64,000 bases of DNA, taken from the NCBI GenBank assembly GCA_027186245.1, contig CP114489.1, positions 4,781,501 to 4,845,500 of the forward strand, read 5' to 3'. A program made the position numbers and the translations under genes. The notes beneath the pieces were generated by a model, which saw only the letters and a program-made list of their open reading frames with translations, was not told the DNA's origin and did no database searches. Origin of the DNA: Coriaria nepalensis. Lineage: Eukaryota > Streptophyta > Magnoliopsida > Cucurbitales > Coriariaceae. Shown here in pieces: positions 35,209-50,779 of this stretch (positions are counted from its first letter, which is position 1; each line of letters starts with the position of its first letter).

Positions 35209-36896
35209 TTAAGTTTCTGGGTGCTGTGTAACGTGAGCAGTCAATTCCTGTCAAAACCCGGGAAAAACGGGAAAAACGGGAAAAAAAAAAGGCTTCTCAA
35301 TAGTTTTTCAGCCATGAAAATAAAATGGATTCAAAGTTATATATTAAACTACCTCGGAATAACGTATATGGTCATGATGAAAATAAGAAGCCTTCACAAT
35401 AGTTTCCCAGTTAGTGTTACTATTGGTGGATGGCATTTTTTTCTGAGGAAGTGAGCTTTGCATCGGTTTTGAAGTTAGCATACGCCCCAACCATGACTCA
35501 GAAGGTGATTTTAGCAAAGGGGGAGGAACTGCCCCATTCTGTTTCCTTGAATTGCCATCAAATTTCACAATCTGATTATCCCTTTGTAAGTACTCAATCT
35601 CCTCATGCGATTCATTGCCTTTCGGAAATGATACCTCAAGTAATTCCGATTTTGCCCCGCCACTCAAAGATGATTTTTCAGCAATATTTACAGCGTCTAT
35701 GTATAATAACTTCTCAATAGAAGCATTAATATTGGAATCTACCCCCTGTATAGTTCTTTCATGGTGTAACCAGTTCGGTTTGTAGTTGTCAACTTTGCTC
35801 GGAAATTCAAGTAAATGCATCCCATTAGGAGCCTGTGGGGCCCTGTTATTCCGAAATGGAGAAGCTCCTCTAGAGTGCCTCAGTGGAGAAGATCTTCTAT
35901 TTGGAGAAGTAAACCGCCTAGATTCAACTATCCACTTGTTTTTCTTGGCCTCCTCTAATCTATGCTTAGGTGATCCAACAACTCCTTCCTCTGATTTGTG
36001 CTTATAAGAACCATACTGGGAAAGAAAATTATAAAATAAAAACAAAAACCTATCAGTAATTAATATGATATAAAATTATAGTTAGATATCAACTCATAAA
36101 GGGTTAAATAAAATTGTACCGAAATCTTCTGAATGTCACGAGTTTTGCCTGATATCTTCAATCCTGGAACAGTATTCAAGAGGTTCAAAGAATTTCTTTT
36201 CAAGCATAACCCAGGAAAAATCCCACAACCTTTAGCTAATACATTGCTTGAATCATCATCATACTCAAAATCATCTTCACTTTCTTCTTCTTCTTCCTCC
36301 TCTTCCTCCTCCTTATAAATTTGGTCATATGGTACTATCATGTTAGAACTAGAAACATTTGGCTTAAGCAAAGTCTTTCTACTCTCATCAACTGCCCCCT
36401 TTTGCACTTGTCTAGCTTGCTCAAATGGTACCAGCTGTTTTTTCAAAGGGGAGTTTCTGTCAAGTGCCATGGCCTTGGCGGCAGGTAAGAACCGGCTCAT
36501 CATGAAGTCCCGTGTTTGAGGATCGGTCAAGAAGGTTCCTGAAGGCTTTGAATCTAGACCGTCGGATCCGCTTAGACCACTTACACTACAGTTGGTGAGA
36601 GAGAATGAATCTGTGGGTGAAAGCATGTCAAGTGCGTCGGAGTAATCATCATCATCCTCATTGATCTCCTTTGCAGACTCTAGTTTAGAATCATTCTTGG
36701 CTTGTCCGGGAATTTGCTCCCAATGAAAGGGGACAGCAACTGGTTCCGTAACAGGATCTAAGGTGAAATCTGAGTTAGAGAAAAGACGGGCATTCTCAGG
36801 TTTCTTTCCATTTTCTTGAGATGATGTTGTCGATGCCACGGAAAATCTTCTAACGGACATAAGTGGTGTGTTAAAATTCAGTCTCCTTTCAGACAT
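35209..36896 (-). CDS. DUF688-family protein, three coding exons
   Basis: Plant protein of unknown function (DUF688). Exons on the minus strand: 36,896-36,120 (259 codons), 36,015-35,353 (221 codons) and a 39-bp terminal exon 35,247-35,209 encoding ELTAHVTQHPET and the stop, giving 492 residues. Exon 1 starts MSERRLNFNTPLMSVRR, the conserved family N-terminus. It includes VPFHWEQIPGQAK (the family's core motif), the acidic run EEEEEEEEESEDD and GCGIFPGLCLKRN. Exon 2 holds the basic PNRRSSPLRHSRG block and SPSESWLGRML. Reading through exon 2 would end at SEVV, but GTAGTT after SEE-type residues is a donor, and the last exon restores the family's typical RYSEEL...HVxQ ending. An in-frame ATG at 36,953 would add 19 residues but lacks family support. 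No membrane segment or enzyme motif is visible. Confidence 0.85.
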
Positions 36897-36973
36897 TTTT
36901 GTATGAACCAAGTGAGTTAGTGGAATCCTTCCTTCAAAATCAGTTATCAGCAAACTTGAGGACCATAAATGGG

Positions 36974-37382
36974 CTGCAAGTTAGGAAGATGAAGCTAGAT
37001 TAATTTAATTTTGGGTATTGTTTATTAAATGCCAGTTTGAGACTAAAATCCAGTTTGGGTCACAGAATTATAATTAGACCCACATGATCTAACTAAAATA
37101 CAGTTACTCAGGTTCCAGTTTCAGCTGCATGCCTAAAATATTTTCTCAGTTACACTATAAATTATGAATAATTCGGCGAAAATATCTTAGTGAGAAACGA
37201 TCGTTCAACCATATGCTACCCAACCAAGATGGAAATTTAACCCGAGAAGAAAAATATTGATTATTACCAGGAAATAAAAAATAAAAAAATAAAATCACAG
37301 AAGACCTCCTTATTGTTTATTATATCCTATTTCTACTTTCTAGGTGCTAAAATTGAAAAAATAAAAATATAAAAACAAAAAC
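36974..37382 (-). other. Likely 5' UTR intron of the DUF688 gene
   Basis: Minus strand: donor CAG|GTTTTTG at 37,382 and acceptor TTGCAG at about 36,974 bracket an AT-rich stretch between the coding exon leader and a pyrimidine-rich leader at about 37,640-37,690 (CTTCTTCTTCTTCTCC). The intron is inferred from splice-site fit only. Confidence 0.4.
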
Positions 37383-37899
37383 CTGTTTCAAGAATGTTCA
37401 AATATCCCCTGAATCCAATCCAACCCAGATGAGAATTTGCACTGAATCTGCCACAAAGTTCATCAAAACGGAAAACAGAGTAAAATGGTGCTTGAATTCA
37501 GCTCATCAACTCAACACGTTGATACCGTAAGAGACGAAATGCTTGAAATCAAGAACTAACCACCAAGATTGAAAGCTCAAAACAAGAGACCAAAGAGTAG
37601 TTATAGCATCAACTACACATTTAGGTAAAGAGTAGCTGACAAGATGGAGAAGAAGAAGAAGATTGGACCTCTGAGTCTGTGAAAGAGAATTTTGACACTG
37701 TTGCTCCTTAAATGATGCCGTGCAGTCAGGGGAATGAGTGATGTTATATTTTTGAGGCCTAAACTCCGTGAGAACTTTTTTCGAAGTAATAGGGTTATTT
37801 GGTTGAGATCTAAAATTTATTAATCCGGTAATCTTATAAAGATTGGTACCATATTTCTCTCGTTTGCTCTTTTTTCTATTTATTTTAGGGTTTTGTATT

Positions 37900-40760
37900 T
37901 ATATTTAAAAGTTTTAATTTTATTTGAAATTATTGTGTTTTTTTCTTGATATATGTTGATTATGTTTTTCAAGATTTATGCATGTTAATAGAATTTGGTT
38001 TTAAGGATCGAGAGAGATTTTAGGGCTTGACCTTAGTTCTTGGTATCTATTATAATATTATGGTATTTATCGGTCTAAGTTTGAATCTAATTAAGTCTAG
38101 ATCTATGAATCTGTAAGGTTTTTGAAATCCAGATTATTAATTCGATTTATTAAATGTATATTATTAATTCTTGAACAAGAATCAAGAAATAACAAATCTA
38201 TTAGCTTTTCAAATCTAACAATTTGATATAAATCTTATTATTGAATATTAATGCATATTAACTATTAATTTTATATATAATATGCTTCTGTAAATGATGA
38301 ACATAATGTATATATTTGTAACAGTGATATCATAGCTTGTTTTAAATGCATGATCCGTAATTGTTCTTCTTGCATGAATAAATATGTGAACCTGTATATT
38401 ATATTATGTGATTTGTGAATATAAATGTTTATTTTATTGTGATCTTTGAATCTGAAAAGCTATTCTGGAAAGTTTTTTTTTTTAAATAGCATTGGTCATA
38501 AATCTTAAATGTGAATTGAACCTCGTTACTAGCTTATCTAATTGTCCAATTTGTGATAAGTTAGGGGCTTTAAGATATTGGTTTAGTTCTACTAATTGAT
38601 TCAGAGGAAGACTGCATATAGAGTGATTGCGTATTTTTGGTTTGAAAAATGATTTCTGATCTTGATTAAATAATCTGAGCTCTTAAAAATAATTTATTTT
38701 TCAAATTTGTATTTCTCTTTGTTTATCATTTATTGTATACTCTATTCCAAATAAGATAGAGCAGCCATGAGTATCTATATAGAGATCATAAGTTTCGATG
38801 GAAAAATTGATTTTGGAACTTGATGTAAAAAGATGAAAGTTATTCTTTCTCATCACAAAGTGTTTATAGCACTTCAAGAAAATGAAAAGAAATGGCTAGA
38901 GGCCTCACTGACTAGAGGCCTCACTGACTAGAAAAGAGGAAATTGATGAGGAGAGTCATAACCTCATTATTCTAAATCTGTCTAGCAACATCATAAGGAA
39001 GGTAGATGGGTATGACACTCATCTTGACTTATGGGGTAAGTTACTTTTTGAATTCTCTATACAAACTATTCCTAATCGTGCTTTCTTAAAAGGTGAAATA
39101 TTTTCATAAAAAATAGACATGTTTAAGAATCTAGAGGAAAATCTATATGAGTTTCTAAAAATGAACTTAATACTTAAAGGAACTGATCAGGACTTAAATG
39201 AAACCAATCAAGCTATGATCATGTTATGATCTTTACCTGATGATTATTTGGTTGTTAGGAATACTTTGAAATATACTGGTCAAGAACCAAATTTGAAAAT
39301 TATTGTGAATGCTTTGAAGGCTAAGGAGTTAGAGCTAAATCAACTAAAAATAAATAACTCAAATCTGTTTGTAAAAGGAAAAACAGAAAAGAAAAAGAAC
39401 CATAGTTTTGTTAAACAACCAAAGAAAAATAAGTTCAACAAAAAGGAAGTATCTAGTGAAACTATGAAATATTATCACTATGGAAAAATATGACATCTTA
39501 AGCAAAACTGTTATGCATTGCAAAAGAAATCTGGTCAAAATAATGTAGAGGGTAATGTAATTGGAACTAGTAACACTGCTTCTAACTTTGAAGTCTTGAA
39601 TGTTTCTAATACCATTGTAATAAATGAATGGATTCTAAATTCAGGTTTTTCTTTTCATGAGTCCAAAGAATGGTTTAGTGATTTTAGAGAATTAGAAGAA
39701 GGTACTGTCTATATGGTTAATAATCATGTTTGTAAGATCTTAGGGATAGGAAACATTACTATAAAATTAAATGATGAAAAACTTGTCATGTTAACCAAAA
39801 TAAAATACATCCCTGATCTTAAAAGAAACCTGATATCTCTAGGTACGCTAGATGAATTAGGTTGTTGCTATAAAGCTGAAAATAAGTATTTAACAGTTTA
39901 TAAAAATTCAAAATAAGTTTTGATGGGTGTAAAGAAACGTGACTTATATGTACTTTATGATTATTATTTTCATTGTAAGACATATATTACATTTGTCTTC
40001 TCTAAACCCTCTATGACAGGTACTTGGCTTGAGACTTGGTCATATGAGGCAAAAATGTTTAGATGTCTTGAATAAGTAAGGTATGCTTGGTAATGATACT
40101 ATCTTACCTCTTGATTTTTATGAAACATGCATTTTAGGAAAATAACATAGATAGAGTTTCTCTAAGGGAAGTCACTTAGCTAAGAACTATTTAGGATACT
40201 TGCATACTGATCTATAAGAGCTTAAAAAGGTTTCCACACATGGTGATAATAGGTTTTTTCTTTCAATTGTAGATGATTATAGGAGGAAGGTTTGGGTATT
40301 CTTACTTAAGGCTAAGGATGAGACTTTAGCTAGGTCTGTTGAGTGGAAAACTCTAGTTGGAAATCAGGTTGATAGGAAAGTAAAAACATTACGGACAAAA
40401 TGAAGTGGTTGAAAGAATGAATAGAACATTACTTGAAAAAGTTAGATATCTATTATTTACCTCAGGTTTAGGTAAAGCTTTTTTAGAGAAAGACTGTTAG
40501 AATTGTTGCTTATCTTATAAATATGAGCCCTTTTACTACAATTGACCTTAAATGTCCAAAAGAAAAATGAATAGGTAGGAAACCGAACCTATAAGACGGA
40601 TGGTAAAGTAGATCCTACATCCCGAAAATGCATATTCTTATGATATGAAGATGGTACAAAGGGATATAGGTTATGGGATAAGAGCTCCACTAGTATCAAA
40701 ATTCTGATTAGAATGGATGTAATCCTTAACGAAAAGAGTTTCTTAAGTATGCACCTAAGA
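37900..40760 (+). pseudogene. Ty1/copia retrotransposon relic (LTR end, PBS, gag, protease, integrase)
   Basis: TGATATCATAGC at 38,325-38,336 is a two-mismatch form of the copia primer-binding site; LTR-like sequence ending in ACA precedes it. Gag begins near 38,767 (ISFDGKIDF). The zinc knuckle is at about 39,465-39,510 (YYHYGKI-stop-HLKQNCY, first Cys lost). The protease motif ILNSGFSFHESKEWFSDF is at about 39,635. YIPDLKRNLISLGTLDELG is at about 39,810, and the GAG-pre-integrase and integrase blocks are at about 40,030-40,480 (LGHMRQKCLDVLNK, FFLSIVDDYRRKVWVFLLKAKDE, NEVVERMNRTLLEKVRYLL). No reverse transcriptase follows. Stops and shifts are numerous. Confidence 0.75.
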
Positions 40761-40995
40761 CTATCTGCACGAGTTGACCAAGAAACAATTAAACTTTATG
40801 GTTCATGGCCGCCGGATCACATTTGGATAAATCTCAATGATGTATCTCTTAAGTCTGCATTGAATCTGATCTTGCAGCCAATATGTGGTTCACTTTATGA
40901 CACCACATCATCCACAAACTTTAGAGAGAATTTGAGGATTTGTGCTCTTTTGTATAATAATTTTACTACATAATTCAAGTTTGATAATTTTTGTC

Positions 40996-41073
40996 AATTA
41001 ACTATCTTCTTTAAATGAAAATTTTTAATTCCCTCAATTAACCATCTTCTTTAAATGAAAATTTTTAATTCCC
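40996..41073. repeat. 39-bp tandem duplication
   Basis: CAATTAACTATCTTCTTTAA at 40,996 recurs as CAATTAACCATCTTCTTTAA at 41,035, each followed by ATGAAAATTTTTAATTCCC. Almost identical copies. Confidence 0.9.
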
Positions 41074-42595
41074 AAAATACCTCTTCATCTTTCTTCTCCT
41101 CACATTTTCGTCTCTCTCCTTCTCCATCCCAAAACTATTTGCAACTCCATGATCTCAACTCTTTCCTATCTCTCTCTCTCCCCTCCATGATCCCCCCTCC
41201 ACCATCAAACCGTTATCGGGAGTCTGTTCAAATGGCGATTTCTCCTCCACCATCAAACTGCGAACTCTCCTATGTTATCTCTCATTCCCAAATCGTCATT
41301 GTAGGTCATCTTGAAATGACTAACACATTGATAGCATGAAAGCGATGGATACTTCTTAATACAGCGACGATTTTGGCAGGAAAATTGGATTATCATTTAA
41401 TGAAAAAGAAGATCAAAAATTAAGGAACTAAGATTTTGTGCAATCTTTTTTTTTCGCCATTCTCTCATCCTTCTCCTCCCTTTTCTTTTTCCTTTTTTTT
41501 TTTTGTGTCTAAACCGAAATTTGGTCTAGACAGGAATCTCAATTTACTAGTCTTGACCAAGATCTCAATCTACTAGTTTAGGTAGAGATTTGGGTCCAAC
41601 GGAATTTCTCTTCTCTCTCTTTCCATTTAATAAAAAGTGTTAAATTAATAATTTGAAATTGAAAAATAGGGTTATTTTACAAAAAAAAAAAAATCAAATT
41701 TATAAATTTATTTCAAATTGGTTTATTTTACAATTTTTTTTTAATTAAGGTTAAAAAGTCAAAACTCTACAAGACTTGATTATTATAGCTTACATAATCT
41801 AAAGACAATTATATATCAATTTGGCCAAATCTCATTTCCACAAACAAGTAAACCTAACTCATCTAATATATCCAAGAAACTTTCCTACTCCTTATTTAGT
41901 TATTGACATATTTAAATATCTTTTAGTACTTCCAAAATGAAAGGCGACCGAAAAGGGACAAGCCATGATAGGAAGAGCCCACATGTCACATGTCACATGT
42001 CACATGTCACATGTCACATGCCACATGTCACATGCCACGCCCACAACCACCCTCCGACACTCAAATCAAATCCAATGGCCCATAATTTTCATACCTTCAA
42101 ATTTAAGATGTCAAAATATTCTCCATGTGTAAAATTTCTCTCCCATTCCTTATTCTCTGCACCCAAATAAGAAATTCAGGCACCCTTTAGGTTCTGAATG
42201 GAGTCCTCTTCACATCCAGGCTGATGATAATCATTCATTAATCTAAACTCTAAAGAGAGAGAGTACTCATGATTTGATTAGCCAAAAGTAACACATTTCA
42301 TTTAACTATACAAGAAAAATCAAAAGATTACGAATACATCAGAACATTTATTCTAAACAGAAACAATTGCGATAATTGATACAGAGAGAAAGTAACTAAA
42401 TTTCTCCACCTGTTTTTCTTTGCTGTTCTTCTTACAACATGAACATATAGCCAAGATTGACAAAAAAGGGTGCCCATCTAGAAAATACTGAAAAAGAAAA
42501 AGAGAACTCCGGAATAATTGGGTGATAGAAATAGCAACAACCATAATTTCTTTTTCTTTCAATGACAAATAGGTAATATGATGTTTTTATTTCTT
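41074..42595. other. Spacer with a heptamer minisatellite
   Basis: CT-rich at 41,080-41,250, then AT-rich, with the CACATGT heptamer array at 41,981-42,037. A weak open frame (41,055-41,339) is compositionally driven and matches no family I recognise. Confidence 0.4.
41981..42037. repeat. Heptamer array (CACATGT/CACATGC)x8
   Basis: Eight copies in direct tandem, mostly CACATGT with two CACATGC variants near the end. Each junction creates the sequence CATGTCACATG. CACATG/CATGTG is a core bound by some NAC and MYC-type factors in stress promoters, but the array lies downstream of the minus-strand protease gene. Confidence 0.9.
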
Positions 42596-45188
<2,593 letters not shown>

Positions 45189-45245
45189 TTTCACAGTCTG
45201 GGTTTTTTGCAGTGATGATTTTTGATATAACATTGTGATTGGAGT

Positions 45246-45254
45246 CTATATAAA
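45246..45254 (-). promoter_or_regulatory. TATA box of the cysteine protease gene
   Basis: TTTATATAG on the minus strand. Transcription starting about 30 bp downstream would begin near 45,220, beyond the ATG at 45,233 and before the ATG at 45,188. Confidence 0.5.
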
Positions 45255-45299
45255 CAAGAGAAGCCATGATCTCCATGAACATACCTACCAGTCAGCCTG

Positions 45300-46985
45300 A
45301 GAATATTTTATGTAAATGTAGATATATAATAATCTTTTTGTTTTCCTTCAACTGCCCTCACAGGCATTTTATCAAACAAGTAGTGTGCATTTGACAGACT
45401 TGATAAGAATTGAGAAGAAGATCAGATGAAAGGGGGCATAAGGGGTACTCCATTGTTATCCCATTTTTACCCAATTAGTTTGGTTGGTGGGCCATTTGAA
45501 AAATGAGAGCTTTCTTTCATCCGTAATTCAGACCCTTGACTCGCCAGTCGGTAGTGGAAGCATAGAACTTAGGTAGTTACGTATAGAAGCATCGAAAACG
45601 TACCAGTAATCCTTTCTAAAAATGACGAAGTTTGACTTTGAGACCTTTAACCTGGCCGGAAAATGGGTCGAAGAGTTTTCATCACAATATAAGTGGACCA
45701 AAAGTAGGCCCATTTAGAGAAATCCTTTATAAAAAGGAAAGGAAAGGAAACTTTGTGAGTAGTAACAAAATCTAGCAAACAATAAAACCAGATTATATGG
45801 TAACAGTTTGTAGAGAATCCCGATTTTAGTAGCTTTTAGCCGATTCTTTTGTATCTGGCGTTGGAATTCTGCTCGCATAAATGCATAATTTTAAATAAAA
45901 ATAAAAATAAAAATAAAATAAAAATATATTTTATTTAATTATTTAGTTTGATTTTTTGAAAAAGTGGAAATAGTTTTCAATTTTTATTTAAATAAAGGAA
46001 AATTGAAAATAGAACTAGAATTAATCTTTCTTATTCAATACAACTAAATAAAATATAATATATATATTTTTTATTTTATTCTTATTTTTATTCTTTTATT
46101 TTAATTAATATATATATATATATATATTTGATCTCATAAATTTTAATATTTCTCCACGTGAGAAAAACCAAAAATCGGTTTATTTTAAAGGTTCAATGGA
46201 ATAACAATTCAAACTCTATATAATGCCTACAAGCTGTTAAAGAATCACATGATTATATGTACCTTTCAATTGCAATTTTTTATTCATTAAAATAATTAAA
46301 TATATAAATAATTAAAATAAAAGTACTTAACAGTGTGAAAGGGCACGTGTATGACAGCTATATATGCAAGAGGTTTAGTTGAGTGATTTACGTAAAAAAA
46401 AAATGTTATCGAATTAATTTTTTTAAAATAATTTTATTTCTCTTTCATATTTAATATATTTTTTTTTCTTTTTTCTTTTTTCTTCTCTACTTTTCTTTTC
46501 CCTCATTTTCTAAAAAATATAAGTAGTCTTTTCGACTGAAAAAAAAAAAAATACTTAACTACCGAAGTAGAAAAAAATAGCCACTCTTATTTTAATTTGC
46601 TCCTATTAAATGAGTTATGATGATGATAAATATTTAGATGTGTAGTAAAATATCGTGGAGAATAAGGATGAGGTTGAATATGAAAGAGTAGAAGAACGGA
46701 GGAAAAATATAGTAATTATTTATTTTAAGATAATTATTTTAATGGAGTAGTACTTATTTTTAATATATTAAATACTTTATTTACTTAAATAGATCTAGAT
46801 TCAATACTAATTCTTAACTTGCTATCACTTATTTTACCACAATTGAAAAATGAATTTGAAGATATGAGTATGCAAATATTTTTGCTATTGTTACTTAGTA
46901 GGGCGGTGGAGTATTGACTTTTCCTATAGTGGAAGCAATTTACTCCAAATTATTTCTTCACAATCAAGCGGAAATGAATTTTGTA
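45300..46985. other. AT-rich spacer
   Basis: Protease upstream region, then simple AT-rich sequence with (AAAAT)n at about 45,895-45,925 and (TA)n at about 46,108-46,128. No gene is recognised. Confidence 0.5.
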
Positions 46986-47132
46986 ACACTTAATTCTTTG
47001 AGTCGAAGAAGGAGTTAAAGATAAGTTTACAAATGCATACGATCTGATGGAATTTTGAATTAAAATTGAAGAAGTCAAGTATGACTACATATGTTATCGG
47101 TTATATAAATCTAAATTACAAATGGATGCTCC

Positions 47133-49060
47133 TGTTGAAAAATAGGTTTAAAATTTCGCAGCAGAAATAATTATTGGTCCCAGTATATAATAAAAAATTT
47201 TAAATTTTTTTTAGCAATCCTTTAGATATATATAAATTAATCATACAGTTATACAAAGAGATCATACATAGCCTACACAAATCGTTCGATGAGACTCACA
47301 CCACAATCTTCAAGATCGATCCTCAACACACTAGGACGTATGTGGGCACGTAGAGATGACTAGGTTTTCTTTTTCTTTCTATTGTGAAAAAACCTCTTCA
47401 AAAAGATCTCTTGAAATAATTATAATATGATATATTTATATGATTCTATTAAGTTTTCTATTTAATATTATTTTTAATTTTAACTCTTTAAATTAATTGA
47501 ATTAATAATTCAATCATAATATTAAATGATACGATAATAATTAGATGATATATTTGATATAGTTAAATCTTTTCAAATCTAATTTAAAATAGAATTTTAT
47601 CTATTTTAAATCATATAATATATTTAATGATATTTTTGATTTGATCAAATTTTTTCAAACCTAAATGAAAATAGAATCTTATCTATTTTAAATTATATCA
47701 TATCTTTAATAATATATTTGATTTAGTCAAACATTTTCAAATCTTATTTAAAATAGAATCTCATCTATTTTAAATCAAATCATATCTTATTTGAATTTTA
47801 AATTAGTTTCTCGAACTAATTTAAATTTGACTTACATAATCTTAATATTAAATTAATATCTCATATCAATATAATATTATATATAACATATTTAATTTAA
47901 AATTAAATATATTATTATTTAATAAATGAATTTCGAAACTCATCATTTAAAATATATCTTTTAATTAATTAATTAAAACTAATTATCTCATAATTACAAG
48001 TTTGCCTTAGAAATTTTTTTTTTTTGCAAATAAGTTTTTTTTCAACCTTTGTCATTCTTACCATATATAGTATTTTATAAAGACGACATGAGGATCATAA
48101 GCCTTTAATTCTAAGTTCCAATAAATTTAATTATTAATTAAACTTTTTAAATCTAATAAATCTAATTCATTAATCTCAATATTATTCTATTAAAAATATG
48201 GGATTGCACTCTTATAATTATAAAATATATTACTGAGCAATCTCTAGTAGTACATTGATATTATCATTACGTGTAATCTAATTTTTCAAAAAATTGTTCA
48301 TAATTAGAGCTGGTCAAAATTATCATTTTACCCCTCTAATTATCTTTTGATCTTTAAGTATCATTAATCCACTAGTGAACGATCAGTTTATAACTTAATT
48401 ATAAATTTGAGCTCAAAACCATTCAGTTCTAGAATTAACCTTTCAGGGAACCAATATACAATCTTCTATGAAGAAGTTTGGATTTCATATCTGTAAATCA
48501 CGTTCCCAGCCACTTATCCCAATGAATCTCCAAAATAAAAGTCTTTAACCTGTTTTACAAACAAATCGTAACAAGTGAATCAAAAGATTCAGTTGACATA
48601 AACAAAAGTTCATGACTACTTAAGATTAAGATTAATATGCATATGATCATCTATTGATATGAATAAAATTCTTTATAGCAAATGGTATTTTAATAAATAA
48701 TTAATTCATATCAGATCATATCATATATAATCCAATTATATAAAGTACCTCCACTAAGATGTCTATCTACATCATTAATCCAGATATAGACCCCTTGCAT
48801 TCATAATGCTAGCAGACCGTACTAACAACCATTAATTAAAGATTTCATATTTTATTATGTTGTAGATAATTTAATTCATTATCTATAATTTTAATCCTCT
48901 CGTATCAATACAAGAGTCACATAAATGAATTTAGAATTTTATGATATTTATACATATTATTCAATATTAATACATTCAAAACAATTATATAGAAAAATGC
49001 CACTTCTAATAATTTCACAAACAATACGCATCACATGCTTTCAAGGTACAATACTCAACA
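47133..49060. mobile_element. Second solo LTR, inserted in the MULE transposase
   Basis: A 1,928-bp block with termini TGTTGA...TCAACA, flanked by GCTCC (47,128-47,132) and ACTCC (49,061-49,065), a 5-bp target duplication with one G/A difference. MULE transposase coding runs up to the left edge and resumes after the right edge. There is no internal coding region. It contains a triplicated 82-bp segment. Lineage unknown. Confidence 0.75.
47547..47793. repeat. Three tandem 82-bp units within the second solo LTR
   Basis: Units start at 47,547, 47,629 and 47,711. Each reads GATATATTTGAT-like, then TTTTCAAATCTAATTTAAAA-like, then ATCTATTTTAAATCA-like sequence. Copies are 80-90% alike by eye. Confidence 0.85.
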
Positions 49061-50779
49061 ACTCCTGCTATGGGAAAAAAAATAGTGTTCATTTTTCTAA
49101 ATTCAAACTTATAAAGATCAACATACATGTAACTTCGACTACTTACAAGAGAAACATCAGCAAGTATTTGCATTGGTAATTGGAACACATTTGATTATTA
49201 GTTTTAGTGGGAGTAACGAGTGTCATAACCAAAAATGATTGAAACTTTAGCCTGCAATGAGCTCAAGGTAAATATTACTTAGTGGAAGGTATGGAAAGTA
49301 AGGTTTATTGCATGTGATCTAGTTTGGCGTACGTTGATGAGAGTCATGCAAGGTTACAATATTACTCTACCGTGATGAAAGTAGTAAATCTGAAGACTGT
49401 AATACACTTTTGTTGAATAGAGAATGAATGTTTCTTTATTGTTTCATGGCTTTTATGACATCCATTAAGGGGTTTCAGTTGATGTAAAAGGTTATTTGTA
49501 CTGATGAGACTTTTTTGAAGTGCAAATACAAAGGCAGACTTCTAACTGCAACCACATAGAATGGTAACATCAATTCTATATGATAGCATGAGCTATAGTC
49601 GACTCAGAAAACGAGGCATCATGGACTTGATTCTTTACTAGGTTTCAAGAAAAGATACTTGATGCCCCCATTTTAATGTTCATTTCAAATCGATCACAAA
49701 GTATAAAAAATGATGTAAAATATATTTACCTGAATTCAAAACATAATGCATGTATTTGGGACCTCGAGCAAAATATCAAGTCGAGATTCAGGAGTAGTGG
49801 AATGGTGGAATGGTCTCTCTATTCAAAATGACAGCTAAAACATATAGGCTATAAAATTCAACAAACACTTCGATGAGATTAGGGCATCACATCCTGGTGT
49901 GGCAGCATACTTGGAGAATATTGGTTTCAAACATTGGTCAAGAACTCATTTCAAGGGTCTTAGATACACCAACATGACAAATAATAATTCTAAGTCACAT
50001 AACGCTGCATTGAATGATGCATGTAAATATCCAATCGTAGCCTCGCTTGATATTATAAGGATGATGATGATAACTTGGTTCAATGCTTGAAGAAATGAAG
50101 CCAACTAGCATTCCAATCGATGCACTCCTAAGGTACTGAAACTGCTAATAAAAAGATATGATAAATTATTGACAATGAATGTTGATAGTATGGATGGTGA
50201 TAACTTTGAAGTGACCCAAGGTGTTATTAATGTTGTTGTCAACTTAGGAGGAAAGAGTTACATATGTAAGATGTTGGACTTTGATAAAATTTCATGGATG
50301 CATGTCGTAGGAGTTGCGAAGTTTCCTTGTGTGAGTGTGTACTCATTATGTGATCCATTATGCTCCACTCACATTTGAGGGTCACATATGCAAAATTAAT
50401 TTATCATCTACCACCGACGAGCGAGTGAAATTTTTTGGAAATAATCCGGTCAATTATGATTATACTAACCATCATGCGTAAACAAAGTGGAAGACTAAAA
50501 AACAAATGTATACCTTCTACAAGGGAACAAACATGGAGGAAAAGAAAGTATGGCAATTGCGGCAGCTTTGGACATAATAGGAAGATTTATCGGAACCATA
50601 TTCCACCACTACCCGCGAAAAAATATTTAATGAAGATTTTTTAAAATTGTTTATGTTTTTTATTATTATAAAAAGCTACTATAATAATTGTTATGTTTAT
50701 TGTCAGAAGTTTTTATTATTTTAAGAGGTGTTATGTTTAACTTTCATGTCTTTTGCAAACGTTTCATACTTTTATTTTA

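Larger units (their letters stand above)
46990..50644 (+). pseudogene. MULE (Mutator-like) transposase relic, split by a solo LTR
   Basis: MuDR-type transposase. The N-terminal DNA-binding domain is readable on both sides of the inserted LTR: FESKKELK, LKLKKSSMTTYVIG, NYKWML before 47,133; then DQHTCNFDYLQEKHQQ, ALVIGTHLI after 49,060. The catalytic region at about 49,440-49,640 gives FMAFMTSIKGFQL, TDETFLKCKYKGRLLTATT, AIVDSENEASWTWF. ARASHPGVAAYLENIGFKHW-type sequence (49,880-49,945), the SWIM zinc finger at about 50,195-50,380 (VNLGGKSYICKMLDFDKIS, VYSLCDP) and a C-terminal zinc knuckle (KYGNCGSFGHN, 50,545-50,580) follow in order. Stops and shifts make it inactive. Confidence 0.8.

Noticed and set aside
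36897..36953. Upstream ATG of the DUF688 gene
   Set aside because: The family N-terminus starts at MSERRLNFN; the extra residues have no support and probably are 5' UTR.
41055..41339. 94-codon open frame with Ser/Pro-rich product
   Set aside because: Composition comes from a CT-rich tract; no domain, no promoter or splice evidence.
45189..45233. Upstream ATG giving 15 extra residues on the cysteine protease
   Set aside because: It is only about 13-20 bp from the TATA box and would place charged residues before the signal peptide.
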